Of a stretch of DNA of 64,000 bases, positions 47,677-59,900 are shown one piece after another (within the stretch, counting starts at the first letter, position 1; every line of letters starts with the position of its first letter). The position numbers and the translations under genes are program-made. The notes under the pieces were generated by a model. That model saw only the letters and a list, made by a program, of their open reading frames with translations, was not told the origin of the DNA and did no database searches. This DNA comes from Halichondria panicea. Lineage: Eukaryota > Porifera > Demospongiae > Suberitida > Halichondriidae. The DNA is taken from NCBI RefSeq assembly GCF_963675165.1, contig NC_087384.1:2750501-2814500 (forward strand), given 5' to 3'.

Positions 47677-47872
47677 TAGTAGAACCTCGATTATCCGGAC
47701 ACTTCGGTGGTTCCAGAGGGATCTGAATATCATGGAATATGCCAGATAAGAGAATGGATAAACCACGCCTCGATCCACCCACTTAATTGAAAAACAGCAG
47801 TGACGTGCCTATTTCGTTGAAATGACCTGTCGTGAGAAATTCTCCTAGCGGGATAAAATCGAGGTTCTACTG
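47677..47872. mobile_element. pogo/Tigger-like MITE (short copy)
   Basis: The left end TAGTAGAACCTCGATTATCC and right end ATCGAGGTTCTACTG match the element at 1-299. It shares an internal CACGCCT.GATCCACCCACTT stretch with that copy, inverted. Non-coding. Confidence 0.7.
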
Positions 47873-47930
47873 TTACACACAGTGTTTTGTTATAATAAAA
47901 AGTACACTCACAGCCACTGCCCCCCCCCCC

Positions 47931-48081
47931 CCAGTGGCTGGCCATGGTATCTCTGAAGGAGCACCTTGATGTGAACCCTAGGCCTCCGACAGTCTCACAG
48001 CCAACACTTTTCCCCTAAGGGGACGAGAACGACTAGGTGGACCTTCACCTCTTGCACTGTCATGCATGAATACAACGTGAG
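47931..48081 (+). pseudogene. decayed BLTP2 exon matching 20153-20323
   Basis: CAGTGGCTGGC and AAGGAGCACCTTGATGTGAAC are preserved, with lost and inserted bases that break the frame. CAACGTGAGTT at the end corresponds to the original donor. The polyC acceptor tract also persists. This marks the right edge of the recognisable duplication. Confidence 0.8.
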
Positions 48082-48089
48082 TTCACACA

Positions 48090-50600
48090 CATCACATACA
48101 GCTAGTGTATACTTACTGTAACAAAATGTGTCGGTTACTGCTCATGCTAATTTCTGACATAGAAGATACAGACTGCCGTAATTGATGAATTACACAGGGG
48201 CGGATCCAGGAATTTTGATAGAGGGGGAGGGAAATCACAAAACATTTTGAATCATTCTAAAAAAAGTCAACTGTTTTTCAATGCTCTACAGCTAGTGTAG
48301 CTATTCCAGTTCTTAGGTGATAGTCTGGATCTATTTTTGTGTTGTTTCCTGCATGACTCATTGAGAATTCTCAGTATTAAACTGGGTGTGGTCGTCATGA
48401 TGATCAATATGTCACCTAGCTACATCGATTCAGTGCGGAGGAGGTGCGACCAGTCAAAAGGTCATTAATGAATTATCACATGCTCTATGTTTCTAATGGA
48501 GATCCAACCTGATGCTGATTTATCGATGTACCCTAGCTCTTTCATCACTTTGATTAATTCTTCAGCCAAAATAATACCGATGTAGATCTACCCCTCAGTA
48601 GTGACGCAGGTCACGAGGGCAATTGGCACTACTGAGTCCAACATGCGCATGAGTGAAGCTGTGTAACATGATTTATTGCATTCCTTTCAGTGTATGTACA
48701 TCACCCTTTTATAAGACACAAGTTGCTTGTGTGGTTTGCTGTGCATGCACCAGACATTATGGATATACCGCATATATAGCGAGTAATGAACTACCCATTT
48801 GTTTCGTACAGCTCAGGATAGTGACGTTGAACCTATTGTGGTAGAATCATTATTAGCAGAGTTGAGTGCTAGAAGTAGCTATAGCAACGGAGTCAGCTCA
48901 AGATCAATTGTAACAACTATAAGATCATACATATACACTAAACAACAAGAGAGACACACAGGCCTTTTTACAACAAAGAATCTATTGTCAGGCTCTGCTC
49001 CACAGGAAGTACTTAACATTCCTAACAGAAACCATATATATATTGTATAGCGGGTAATTTTCGTGGGGTAAAAAATACGTTTAACTCGAAAAACGGTGGT
49101 ATTCGTGAGTAAAATTTCGTTTAGTCTCGTGGCTGCATTCCTACGTTCCGGTAAGCCACGCCTACGTTAAAATTTTGTGGAGGTCAGCTTGCCCACGAAA
49201 ATAATAAATATTTTACCCCACGAAAATTACCCGCTATACAGTAGCTACAGTACAAATTAATTAAGTTAAGTAAATGACAGAGTAAACGATGTTACAGTAC
49301 ACATTATAAGTGCACACACATAATTTTAATAATAATAATTTTGTATGTAATAGTTGTGGCACGGACAAATGCATGAGTGTCACATGGGTTCGGGCCTACG
49401 TCACTACCGATGCATGAGCCAATTATACATTATACATCTAATGTTAAATCTGTGTGTGTGCCTCCATGTACAGGCACTGTGAGAAGGTGCACGTAATACA
49501 GCACTCCATGCATGGACTATATAGAGATGCCGGAACAGAACCCTCAGATCAGCTTTTAATTATCACTATGTGTGGTTGTGTATGTTGTGTTTTGTACAAT
49601 GTGTGCTGAACAAGAAAAAATCGTTCAACCTATATAGTTCAGTGAAATGCTCTCTCTGCATATGCATGATTGTTTTATTCTTGTAGTCTTGTCGCATTCA
49701 GTGCATGGTACAATCTTGACATATACACACAGAATATACTGGCCACTCTATAGTTATAAATGCTAATTATTATGATTATTATGGCCTATGCATGAATGAC
49801 TCTATAACACTATAAATGGCATAATTATGCTCATGCATGCGTGCACGTACTCTCAAGTTTGTGAACTCTTTTATGTGACACTATAGCTATAATTATAGAT
49901 CTATATAGATTTGCAGATGTTTTGTAAATAATACCTTGACGGTATCGTTAATGAAACAGAGCACATGCAGTACCTCAGTATACCTCAATATGTAGATCAT
50001 GTAACAAACAGTTTGCAATGTGATACCAGAACAATTGTGGTTTGAAATAACTACACAGAGAAGGCATACATATGCTACGATGCAGTTCTCTTAACAACCA
50101 GAGTTCCTGCCAGCTGGTGATGGCCAACAAGTTGAGCTCAGTTTTTCACTTTCTTTGTGCTCTGTTTGGCCGACAACATGAGCTTCCTCTTACAACTACT
50201 GAGGGCGGAGACATGAGTGGGCGGAATCTCTTGTGGCAATGTTTGGGGGAGCTAGGTTCTTAGAGTCTGTTTTAGATGGAGTAATCGTTGGTTTAGTAGG
50301 GGTAGCGATGTTACTTATTGTCATGTCTTCGTGATTAGGGGTTGCTTTTGAATTAGTTGTAGAGGCGAAATTTGAGTTGTGTAGGTCATTGCAGAGGAGA
50401 TTGTGGGTTGAATTCGTGAATTGAGTTGAAGAGAGTCTCTCAGAGTTCCTGATTTTGTCTCACGGTTTTCGGATTCCACGGGTTTTGAGTAATACAGTCA
50501 AGTCTGTTTCGTACTGGAGGGAGTGAGGGTGTGATTGTTAGGGGGAGTCTCAGTGGATGATTGTGCTTCTAGAATCCTTTTTTGAGCCTTCAAATGCTCT
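48090..50600. other. repeat-rich spacer without a recognised gene
   Basis: 48190 begins CAGGGGCGGATCCAGG, the end of a common transposon type. Around 48780-48850 there is MITE-like sequence. 50070-50560 has an open minus-strand stretch of Ser/Thr/Asn-rich codons (about 80) without recognised domains. No RNA gene was seen. Confidence 0.35.
49045..49238. mobile_element. MITE, tatagcgggtaattttcg family, complete copy
   Basis: Exact inverted ends TATAGCGGGTAATTTTCGTG and CACGAAAATTACCCGCTATA. The interior shares AAAATTTCGT motifs. Sister of 28529-28734. Confidence 0.8.
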
Positions 50601-50619
50601 GTGTGAGTAAAGATACGGT

Positions 50620-51400
50620 TTATGGGAACTTAAAGTTACTTTAGTAATTTTAGCGTTTTAGATTTTTCAGGGGACGGATTTGTAGCAAATTCATTGGCCC
50701 AAAGATGTACAAGTATGAGTTTTAAGGTTGAATGGAAAGTTTGGAGTCAGATACAGATGAAAAAAGGGCTTAGCATACTCTCAAAAGTACATTTTTATTA
50801 GAAAAAAAGTTTTTTTTAAAGAGATTCATACTCCTGTCTGGTTTAAAATGCGTTTATTATTATATAGCGGGTACTTAATTTAGCGTTAATTACTAAAATT
50901 AGTACCCGTATAATAATAACTACTAATAGCTGTCTACTCCAACGTGGAAAGAAAACCCAGGCTGGAAACGGTTGAGCAATTGTCTTTAATACTAAAAAAA
51001 CTGCTGCTGTTTGAACTTGCACGTTGGCCTCTAGCTACAGGCGTCCTTTATTCGAGGTACATATTTACAGCTGAAGCGATTCTGTACCAAGAACAATGGA
51101 AAAGGGTCACTACAATAAAAAGCTAGAATTGTTTGTTGCTGTTAGCTGACTCTGGGATCCTACTCCAGGAGCCATACTTCTCTGGCACTCCAGGCTTCTT
51201 TGCTGTTGATCCTAGTCCACAGTGCATGTCTAAAACTCTGTTCTCAAATGTTTCAGCATGCCTCCTGTCTGGTTTAAGCTCCTGAGTTGCTATATGTTAG
51301 ACAGCTCAGTCATGCTCTGCATTATATCACTCTTCTGGTTTCTTCATAATCATGCCACCAGCCGAGGGTTGAACTTTAGTGCTCTAGATAAGTCCATGTA
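50620..51400. repeat. displaced copy of GBP-FN3 copy 1 flanking DNA
   Basis: 51015-51395 closely follows 9240-9690 (for example GAACTTGCACGTTGGC, GGAAAAGGGTCACTACAAT and TACTCCAGGAGCCATACTTC). 50620-50750 resembles 14640-14800 (TTTAGCGTTTT, TACAAGTATG, GGTTGAATGGAAAG). The coding exon that separates them in copy 1 is absent and the order is reversed. Confidence 0.65.
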
Positions 51401-51834
51401 CTGAGAAGGAATTAACATCTAAAATGAGTATGTACTCTGGACACCAATATTGCACAGAGTCGTGCTATTCTTGCACTTTAACGGTGGTTACAAGTGTACA
51501 GTTTGCAGGTACAACATGCACATCTATATACATGTATAACTGATCACTGGAGACGGGTTGTCAAGCAATATACCAATTAGCTACTAACACTACTAACATG
51601 TAGTACATGTAACCAGAAGTATGTGACTACATGTACAACAAGAAGGAAAACACGTACCATTTCAGTAGCAAGCTACGTACACCACACCGAAATATAATTA
51701 TTGTAGCCTATTAAATGTGTTTAAAACAATCCTAGCTTTAATAGATCACAGTAAAAGGTAAGTATGGTTTTGTCCTTAGCAAAGGGTTCTAAGAAGGCTC
51801 CAAGAGTAAGTGTGAGTGCGTGTCTACGAACCTT

Positions 51835-53274
51835 GTCCAGGTTCGTGGGACACCAGTCTACAGCTGTCACCTCCTTGATGTGACCCTGGAGCAGTATAGG
51901 GGGAACCCGAGAGTCCCTTACCTGAGGGGGGGGGGTATGATAACTTTGTTACCATGATCTAAATAGTACAGTCATGCACAATCTCTCTCAACTCAATTTT
52001 TTCTCTGTGACCGCTATTTTTGACTGTAGGTAGAAGAACCCACTACATAGGGCACATGCACGCACAGTAGCTTGGATTAAAAAATGTTGGTGCAGTAACA
52101 CTACAACTAGCCAGAAGCTGGTAGGTAGACAGATTCTTAGAGCTATATAGTCCCACACACCTTCCAGATGTAGGCAGCTGGAGCCAGTCAATCCATCCCC
52201 ACTGCATGAGATAGGCCTTAGAGTAGAACATGGAGGAGCTCTTGTGTCATGTCCACTGTAGCCATCCACAGGTACCTGCCCCAGGGTGCTTGTACTGTAC
52301 TTGTAGATGCTGTGTAGTGATAGGAGATGGAATGCAAAAGTTAGATTGGGAGAACACAGCGCAATATAAAATGAAAGCACCGCGGGTGTACATGTATATC
52401 ATGATGAACAGTTTTAATTTTGCTGCATGCAGGCAAAAATCCCGAGTCCAGGAATCATCAGAGGAATCATAGGGAAACTCAAAGAGTGGGTAATGATCGA
52501 CGATGATTGTTGTTAAAACGATTGATGCCAAACTTAAAGTCTAAAATAAATGGCTGGATCAGAGCTTTCTTTTCACTCTTGTAACTACCAATAGCTAGCG
52601 TTCTAGTGCAGAGCTAACTACTAAGTAGAGTAGCAACACTCGGTGAACAAGTTTTGCTACGTACTCTTCTGAAAAGGCAATAACTCGAGAACGAAGCATT
52701 ATTTTACAAATCCACAAATAACACACACAGACACACAAACGTATACCTCGCTTGCGCATGAGCACCGAGGCATATAAATATAAAATGGGTGATGGTCATT
52801 TCTAATAGTGAACCTGATTCTATAGGACAGGACAAGTACATTCTGAAGACTTTGGGCATCCTGCTCACAGTAGAGCAACAAACATCTTACATGCCATCAG
52901 TGCCACTGGCATAGACACAGCTTTGATGGGTATTGGCCACGAGGGAGTTGAACCTGTAGACATGCCCCCCTCTATCCATGGGGACAAACGAGTGCCAGCA
53001 GGGGGTGGGGCACATTTGTGGTTTGTGTAGTATCGTCGCATGTCCCAAGCTTCACAACACTGTAGGGGAGACACAGTTGCCATAGAGCCATGCTCTTCCA
53101 ATTTGATTAACATTAACAAAAGTGGAATACCCAAACAACCATTTTGACTTACTGGGCTCATCCTTGACACAGACCGACTTGACGCTTCCCTTGTGACCAG
53201 AGAAAGTGGTCATGAGTGTCTCCCCGACCACATCCCATAGACACAGTCGCTGGGCCACTGAGGCAGTCGATATG
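51835..53274 (-). pseudogene. DTL: decayed WD40 gene, DTL/CDT2-like
   Basis: Minus-strand pieces: 53274-53153 with RLCLWDVVGETLMTTFSGHKG and a GT donor; near 53060-52910 AWDMRRYYT, then in another frame GGHVYRF; near 52190-52150 AAYIWKVCG; and near 51905-51850 LLQGHIKEVTAVDWCPTNLDK. These match in order the WD repeats of the CRL4 substrate receptor DTL/CDT2 (for example FWDVKAGELIGTCKGH and EAAYIWKV). Frame changes between and within pieces and loss of the sequence after WCPTNLDK indicate a pseudogene. A related WD40 gene is the main alternative. Confidence 0.55.
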
Positions 53275-53925
53275 CTGTAAGTAGCTTTGGATGATCAAAT
53301 CGTACCAGAAAGTTGAGACTGTTCGAGATAGGCACGACAGATTACGGTAGATGGCAGAAGTAAGGTGTATCCAATAAGGAATGTATGTGTGTGGGCGTGG
53401 TTGTATTCTATAATTGTGTGTGGGTTGATTCCATGTCTGTTGTGTCGTCTGTGTCTGTTGTGTTCGCTGTGACGGCCTACTCAGCATGCATACACATGGG
53501 GATGGGATAACATAGGGGAAAGTAAAAGCGCTCCCCCCATACATGGGGCAAAGGTCACTAATTGGTTGTCACTTGTCCCACGTTTCCCCCAGAATGCTCA
53601 GGTACGTGGTGGGGGTACGTGTGGGCATAGCATAGCATAGCATTGATAGATGCATATCACATAAGTCACTGATATGCGCTATATGCTAATATAGATAGCC
53701 GATCACATGTGTCATTAACTGACCTGTGAGTGCTGCCATTACTGTAGTTGATTCAGTGCAGTATGACTGGATGATATGATGGGGCCATGCCTTGAGTTAG
53801 TTGGGCGGAGCCCGACCGTCCCTGACGGGAGGTCGGGGGACACGCTTATATAGGATTTGTACTTGTGTATTATGTAATACTGCTTGGAGCATCATGAATA
53901 TAATCATTTTAAGTGGGTGTTAAAC

Positions 53926-54287
53926 GCAATATGCACCGCACTGCACCACATGCACACTGGCTGGCACTGAAAACAACATGACTTTGCTACTAAATTAAAA
54001 GAGCAAGAATGGCCCAAGTGCTACAATGTTTTGGATGTGGGGATGAGCTATCGGCCTGGTAACAGGAGAGCTCTTGATGGTCCAGCTGGAAAGGAAGTGT
54101 TTTCGGTTTCGCAATATGCACCGCACTGCACCACATGCACACTGGCTGGCACTGAAAACAACATGACTTTGCTACTAAATTAAAAGAGCAAGAATGGCCC
54201 AAGTGCTACAATGTTTTGGATGTGGGGATGAGCTATCGGCCTGGTAACAGGAGAGCTCTTGATGGTCCAGCTGGAAAGGAAGTGTTG
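53926..54287. repeat. tandem duplication, 177-bp unit, 185-bp period
   Basis: 53926-54102 and 54111-54287 are practically identical, separated by about 8 bases. The duplicated unit holds a short ORF start, MAQVLQCFGCGDELSAW, with a C-x2-C pair, which stops at once in both copies. Confidence 0.9.
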
Positions 54288-54437
54288 GACCTGTGGACAA
54301 TGCTACTGGAGAATGAGGAAGAACAGATGTGTGCTGATGTCGACATTAACAGTATTGTAAATGGCAGTGATAAAAACAGATTGCCCAAAATGTGCAGGAA
54401 ATGTTTCGGTAGATATAGCAGCTTTCTTGAAGCACAG
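54216..54437 (+). CDS. hypothetical exon in the RecQ-carrying element
   Basis: A 5'-exon-like ORF ends at a GT donor after GCACAG (54437). Its product has an acidic stretch (LLENEEEQMCADVDIN) and a cysteine pair, MCRKCFGRYSSFLEAQ. Cys-x2-Cys followed by a Phe/Tyr-rich helix resembles the N-terminal segments of some uncharacterised animal transposon-linked proteins. The next exon would have to lie beyond the RecQ gene or is deleted. Function unknown. Confidence 0.35.
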
Positions 54438-54474
54438 GTAATAATGAAAATAAAATTTGTGATTAGCTGAAAGA

Positions 54475-56477
54475 AGTAACTAAGTCTTAGGTCACACTGT
54501 CCACATAAACATGACTTAGAACAAATATCACAGCACAAGCAATTGAAACCGAGATCAACATGTTTGTAATTGTCAATATTTCGGAAAAGACTATCCCTTC
54601 TACAATCTGTAGTGTTGAAGTTTGAAGCATATTCATTATTAACTTGATGGTAAATTCTTGCCTTTAAAAGGGTTACACGTGATGGTTTACCATCTCGACC
54701 TGCTCTACCAGTCTCTTGTACATAGCTACTGATATCGTCTGACAGGCCAACATGACAAATGTTGGGACAATCAACACCCATACCAAAATTAATGCCATAG
54801 TAGCTACAACAATGCAAAGATTGCCAAATAAACGAATGATTTCAGATTTATGGGCTGGATCAGTGACACTTGTAAACATGTCCACGAGGCAAAATTCAGG
54901 AAAATCAGGTGTATCATCAGGATTTGTGAATGCAGCTCCAAGGTAATCCTTAAAGAAGAGGTATATACATGTCACCACACACTCCAAAAGAACGTCCATA
55001 TAATTATGATTGTTTTGGGAAACTTGTTTCTCTCGATTACCAATTTCTGGGCCAAGTTTTGGAATGTCTCTGGTATACTTTTGAACAATCCAACAGCATA
55101 AATCAAATTTGGGATTACTGGGACTCTCGTAATGACAAATGGGTTTCTTAGGCCAACAATACGAGAAATGAATGAAATGTCACTTCGGGTAGCTGTTGCT
55201 GTTAGCGCCATCACATGAACTGATGTTGGAATGAGGCTGCGCACTTCTCTAATTCTCAACAGCATTTGCCTGAAAGTCTCACCCTAGCCTCCTTCTCAAG
55301 GCCTAAACAATTAGGCCTGCTACTGACTGCTTGCGCATGCGTCAAATTATTGGATAATATTCCCGTAATATTTCCATTAAACTGAATTTTTACCCGAATT
55401 ATATCCTGAATAACATATACAGACAAAGAATACTCTTCATAAAGTCAGACACAGAGCTATATAGCTAGCTAGCTAGAGACAGAGCTGTATTGGTTACAGC
55501 AGCAATTTCTTTCTGATAGAGTCGACTTTCACCAAGGTTAGTGTCAGATGGGCGTGGCCTATCCATATAGGCTATTGTCAGCCTTCCCCTCCGTTCAGAG
55601 GATTGTTATCCACACGGTTGCAGGCTGTGAGTCCTTTGTTAACATAGTAGGCTAAGGGTAGCTATTAGAATGCTATCACACGGGCTACAATCACACTTCT
55701 ATCCACTTTCTTCAATCCACTTCTGTTTGTTGTGACGTCATTGTTTTACTGAGCAAAATACAATGGTATCCGAATTACCCACTTTCTGGGTAATAGGTGG
55801 CGCATGCGCAAACAGTCGATACCAGGCCCTCTCTTAGCGGCCTGGAATCGAGGCTAGTCTCACCCCTGCAATAATATTATTGGTACACATGTTAATAAAA
55901 AACAATGAGTCAAATACATACCATTTCTTCACACAATGAGCTTCATCGATTATCAAAGCCTTGAGTCTATTAGCATACACATCTCCCCCCAGAAGTCTTC
56001 TCCAATGCTTCTTGCTGATGATCATTTCAGGTGTAAAGAGTACTAGCTGATACTTTCCATGGAAGATCGCATCCATTGTAGCTGCATCAGACATCTCGCC
56101 CGAGACATATGTGCTAGAGATGCCTTTAGAACAATAGATGGCTACCTATATATAGAATAAAAGCATCCAGCTTAGAATGATCTAGTTATACGTGTAAACA
56201 GCTCATATGCACATGTACGTATAATTATATGTATGTTCTATCTAGCCTTACATACCTGATCATGAATGATGGCCAGCAGAGGAGTGACTACTACTACAAT
56301 AGAATAACCTTTCTCCTTCTCCAATATTTTGTCAAATGCTGCAGGCAAACAAGCATAGCAAAGGCTCTTTCCAAATCCAGTAGGCAATACAGCAAGACAT
56401 CTCTGCCTCTCAGAAAAGAAGTGACTACTTCCAAGCTCGTTAGCAGCTTCTGTGACAGCTTGTGTAACTTTCTCCAT
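54475..56477 (-). pseudogene. RecQ-like DNA helicase, disrupted
   Basis: Minus-strand exons: 56477 (ATG of MEKVTQ) to 56256, 56145-55922, a third starting at 55865 before disruption and continuing from 55275, and pieces to about 54475. Helicase motifs in order: LPTGFGKSLCY (I), VVVTPLLAIIHDQ (Ia), DEAHCVKKW (II), ALTATAT (III), FGMGVD (V), SYVQETGRAGRDG (VI), then a Cys-rich tail CCDICSKSCLCGQCD. RecQ enzymes unwind DNA 3' to 5' using ATP. Two lesions were seen: the tagcctcga element at 55285-55856 splits the third exon nine bases after its acceptor, and about five extra bases (TTAAT) precede FGMGVD near 54795. It ends tail to tail with the plus-strand exon at 54216-54437. Confidence 0.75.
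55285..55856. mobile_element. tagcctcga element inserted in the RecQ exon
   Basis: Starts TAGCCTC and ends GAGGCTA with about 60-bp imperfect arms (gcttGCGCATGCG, CAGGCC). GTCTCACCC flanks both sides (55276-55284 and 55857-55865), a 9-bp target duplication. Same family as 45395-46489. 55596-55850 resembles 7545-7830. Confidence 0.8.
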
Positions 56478-56931
56478 TTTGCTCAAGGCAGCTCTGCCCA
56501 GCTGCACACCCACCTAGCTAAGTGGGTGTTAACCAACCACTTGCAATACTGCAATCTGATTGGGCTGCACTCCTCAGTGCAGCAGTACAAATCCTATATA
56601 AGCGTGTCACCCGGCCACCTGTTGGGAATGGGTGCCGGGCTCCGCCCAGCTAGCCTTGAGTCTCCGCCCAGCTAGCCTTGAGTCTTGAAGTGTGTGTAAG
56701 AGGTGTGGTCGATCTACCACTTCTTTCCCTGTCTTCATTTATTGTCATGTGCAATGCATGGGCATGCGGCATGCATGTGCACAGCTTACAGAGGCATGTG
56801 CAAGGCAAGGGCCCTTGAATATGACCACCAGATCAGATCCAGTACCAGATCAGAGACCACGGAGATCGAGACTAGACTAGTGACTGAGGTGTGAGTAGGT
56901 CTCCCAGGAAGTTGTGTCACAAGAACCCCGG

Positions 56932-59900
56932 ATGGTGAGTTTAATAGGTGTCAAGCTAGCACAAGCTAAAATCATTCTATTTTCAGTTTGGTAGTAGGCT
57001 TTGTGTGTAGTTTGGTTATTAAACAATGTACTTTTCTCTTCAGTCATTCATGGAACTCATAGAAGCTTCCAAGATCGGTAATGTGGGTGTGGTTCAGTTG
57101 GCACTGGAAGGAGGGGCAGATCCAAACCAGACCAATGAGGTGAGGATCAATGGGATCACTAACGGCATTTGCCTCCAACATTAAGTTGCTTCCGGAAGCA
57201 GGGGCGGGGCCGTGTCTAAAAGGGATACTAGCATAATGACCTTTGACCTTGGTGTATCACTGCCACTATCCTGACTGAGTCTGAGATCTTTGTACACACG
57301 TACACTGTACTAGTCTAATGAACATGTCAATAGTTTCAGGAGATGATACTATCAGTTACATGTATTTAGGGGGCGCTTGCAACTGTATGAGGCATCATAA
57401 ATAAACACAAATGTGTACAAAACTAAACACTAACAAACAATAAATATAACGAGTGTTGCGAGCGTGTGCTTGCTAATGCCTCTCGCCATGTTATGCTTTC
57501 GCTCTAGAGTGTTTTAGTAGATCTAGTTTCTATAATGAATTTTACATTAAAGTTAGCTTATCTATATAAACCTACTGAAAAGAAAAGACTTGTTTAATTA
57601 CATGCATATTTTATTATTGTTGTTATCTTATTATGGTATCATTGTAGTGGTTTGTGGCCTCAAGAAAGAAGATCTTCCAGAATCTGGAGTTCAGTGCATA
57701 TTTATATCTATCATAACTGAGAAGATAGAAAAGACTTGTGTACATTCATATTGTTATATCTAGCTGTTGTATATGTATATGGTAGCTTACCAGGCCCTCT
57801 GGCTCAAGAAAAGATATAGCTGTCTCTGCTCTGGATTTTATTCTCGCGCATGCGCATTACGTACACAGAAATAAGGGGTGTGTCTGCAAGGTCAAAAAAA
57901 AAAGTCTGCAAGGTCAATGACTGCTACAGTATAGCTAGTTTTACAGCTCTTTTCTAACTCTTGTAGCTAGCAAAAAGCTAGCGCTTTAGTGCAAAACTAA
58001 CTTATAAATTGAATAGAAACTTTGTGCGAACAGATAATTCTACGAAAGATTCTGAAGAGACTACAACAGCCTTCAATGTGAGTCAAACTAGCCATAACTC
58101 GAGAAAGAAGCTTTAGTTTGCTAATCCACGAATCAAAATCCAAGAGAACGTGGCTAGAAGCCTATAGAAGCTGTTAGTTTTCGTCGCATTACAACCGTTG
58201 AGCAGTTACAGTTGGAACAGACACAGACACACACACACAGTCAGCTTTACCGTATCCCTCCTGCGGCTACGCCTCGAGGCATAAAAATAGGTACACTGTT
58301 CCCATGATCAAACGGTGAAGATCTTCAATAGGGTCGGATCGCGTCTGTTAATTGGTGGTCAGTTTTTTTTTGCAACATCACCAACAGTGCTTGGTAGCCA
58401 TCCTCCTGTGGTCGTCCACAAAATACCCAGTGACACACATGGCAATGGAGGCTGAGACCAGGCACTGGTTGTGGTCTATGAGAGTTGAATAGTATCAAAA
58501 GAAAACAAATTTTCTGTGGTATGAGGCGGCGGCGGCTATACCTCGAAGGTGGCGACAGGTGTTAGTTGGTGGTGTGGCGGCGGCGATTATGTTAAGATGG
58601 CCGTGAATATAGATGAGGTTAGAACCAGTTTACCTTAGCTAATAAAGTAACAGAGGGTGCTCTTGTGCTAGCCTCGAAACTATGAGCGGCCTGATATCAG
58701 GTCAGCGCTAGATGGTGCTGACCACTCCCACCCAGACACTAAAAACTAGGCTAGAAGTATATAGTCTGTCGAAGTAGTTCCAACCCCACCCTTATTTTAT
58801 TCATAGCCACCTTAACATTTTTGAGGTTAAGCCACCGCCTCCACATTTTGGCACTATTATTTTAGTGATCCATTCAACTGACTGTTATAAATTTGCCTTG
58901 GACACTGGGAGCTGGTGTTATTGTCCGTTTCTGCTTCTGTTATTATCTACCTGTACTTATCCAAAGAAATAATGGCATGTCAAAGGTAATTGCGCTAGTA
59001 CCCATATAGGCATGGATTGAAGCCCCGCCCCCGATTCCGGAAAGCAATTAAATATTGGAGGCGAATATCGTTAGTGATCCGATCAATGTGCGTGGTGTAG
59101 TGGGTATCAGTGTAACAGTGTACTAGCTGATTCCATTCTCTGTGTGTATACTCTCATCTCTGTCAATGAGTGAACTGCATGAGTACTTGAAAGTGGATGC
59201 TTTCTTTGCCGTGTATTTATAGAATGTCTTTTCCTAACTATAGAACAACGTGACAGCTCTCCACATGGCCTGTGGGAATGGACATGATGAGGTTGTGAGG
59301 GTCCTCTTAGCAGCCAAGGCTACGGTCAACACGCAGAGCAAGGTCAGTTAAGGTTAAGATGAACCATTTGCACTGGTAATGGCTAGTGCAAGAGTCACAG
59401 GGTAGTAAGCAATAGTTACTTAGTGAGTCCGCTTAAGTAAGCAGCAAATTCTTGGTAGTATATCTATCTAGTATTCAATAGTGTGCAGATCGATGTAGCC
59501 ACGTTCTGTTGTATTCATTGTATCAGCACAGTGTTCTGTTGTAAATAACACCGTGCCGATACAATGAATACAAACCTACATTTGATATAACGGTACAGTA
59601 GCTGATTCCATTCTCTGTGTGTACTCTCATCTCTGTCAATGAGTGAACCGAGAGTGGATACTTACCCATGTGGTGTTTTTAAACAGTCTGTTATGTCAAA
59701 CGCCGCTTACGCAAATAATGAAATAATTAATTACTGACCAACTTAAAGCCAATTCTAGATAAACTAATGCATGTCTATGAATAAGAATGAACATGGATAA
59801 GTAGACTCTAAACCTTTTAACTTGCATACAATGTCCAGCTACTTAAGAAAGACGGAATCTAATATGTTTTGCAGTGTGATCACAGCCTCTCTTTGTAGAA

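Larger units (their letters stand above)
53798..56652. mobile_element. RecQ-carrying TIR element, 9-bp target duplication
   Basis: It starts TAGTTGGGCGGAGCCCG and ends CGGGCTCCGCCCAGCTA. GCCTTGAGT flanks both sides (53789-53797 and 56653-56661). About 140 bp of each arm are inverse (ACACGCTTATATAGGATTTG, GTGGGTGTTAA). Inside are a plus-strand ORF (54216) and a minus-strand RecQ-like helicase. No transposase core was seen, so the element may be a truncated or hitch-hiking member of the Mutator-like family that includes 44815-45125. The last 22 bases plus the target repeat are duplicated at 56662-56683. Confidence 0.75.

Noticed and set aside
50070-50560. Ser/Thr-rich minus-strand open stretch as an exon
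   Set aside because: Low complexity, no domain and no clear splice sites, so not supported as coding.
54233-54817. 194-codon ORF taken as a complete protein with a membrane-like tail
   Set aside because: Its start is the RecQ motif V region after a frameshift, and its tail is antisense to the plus-strand exon at 54216-54437.
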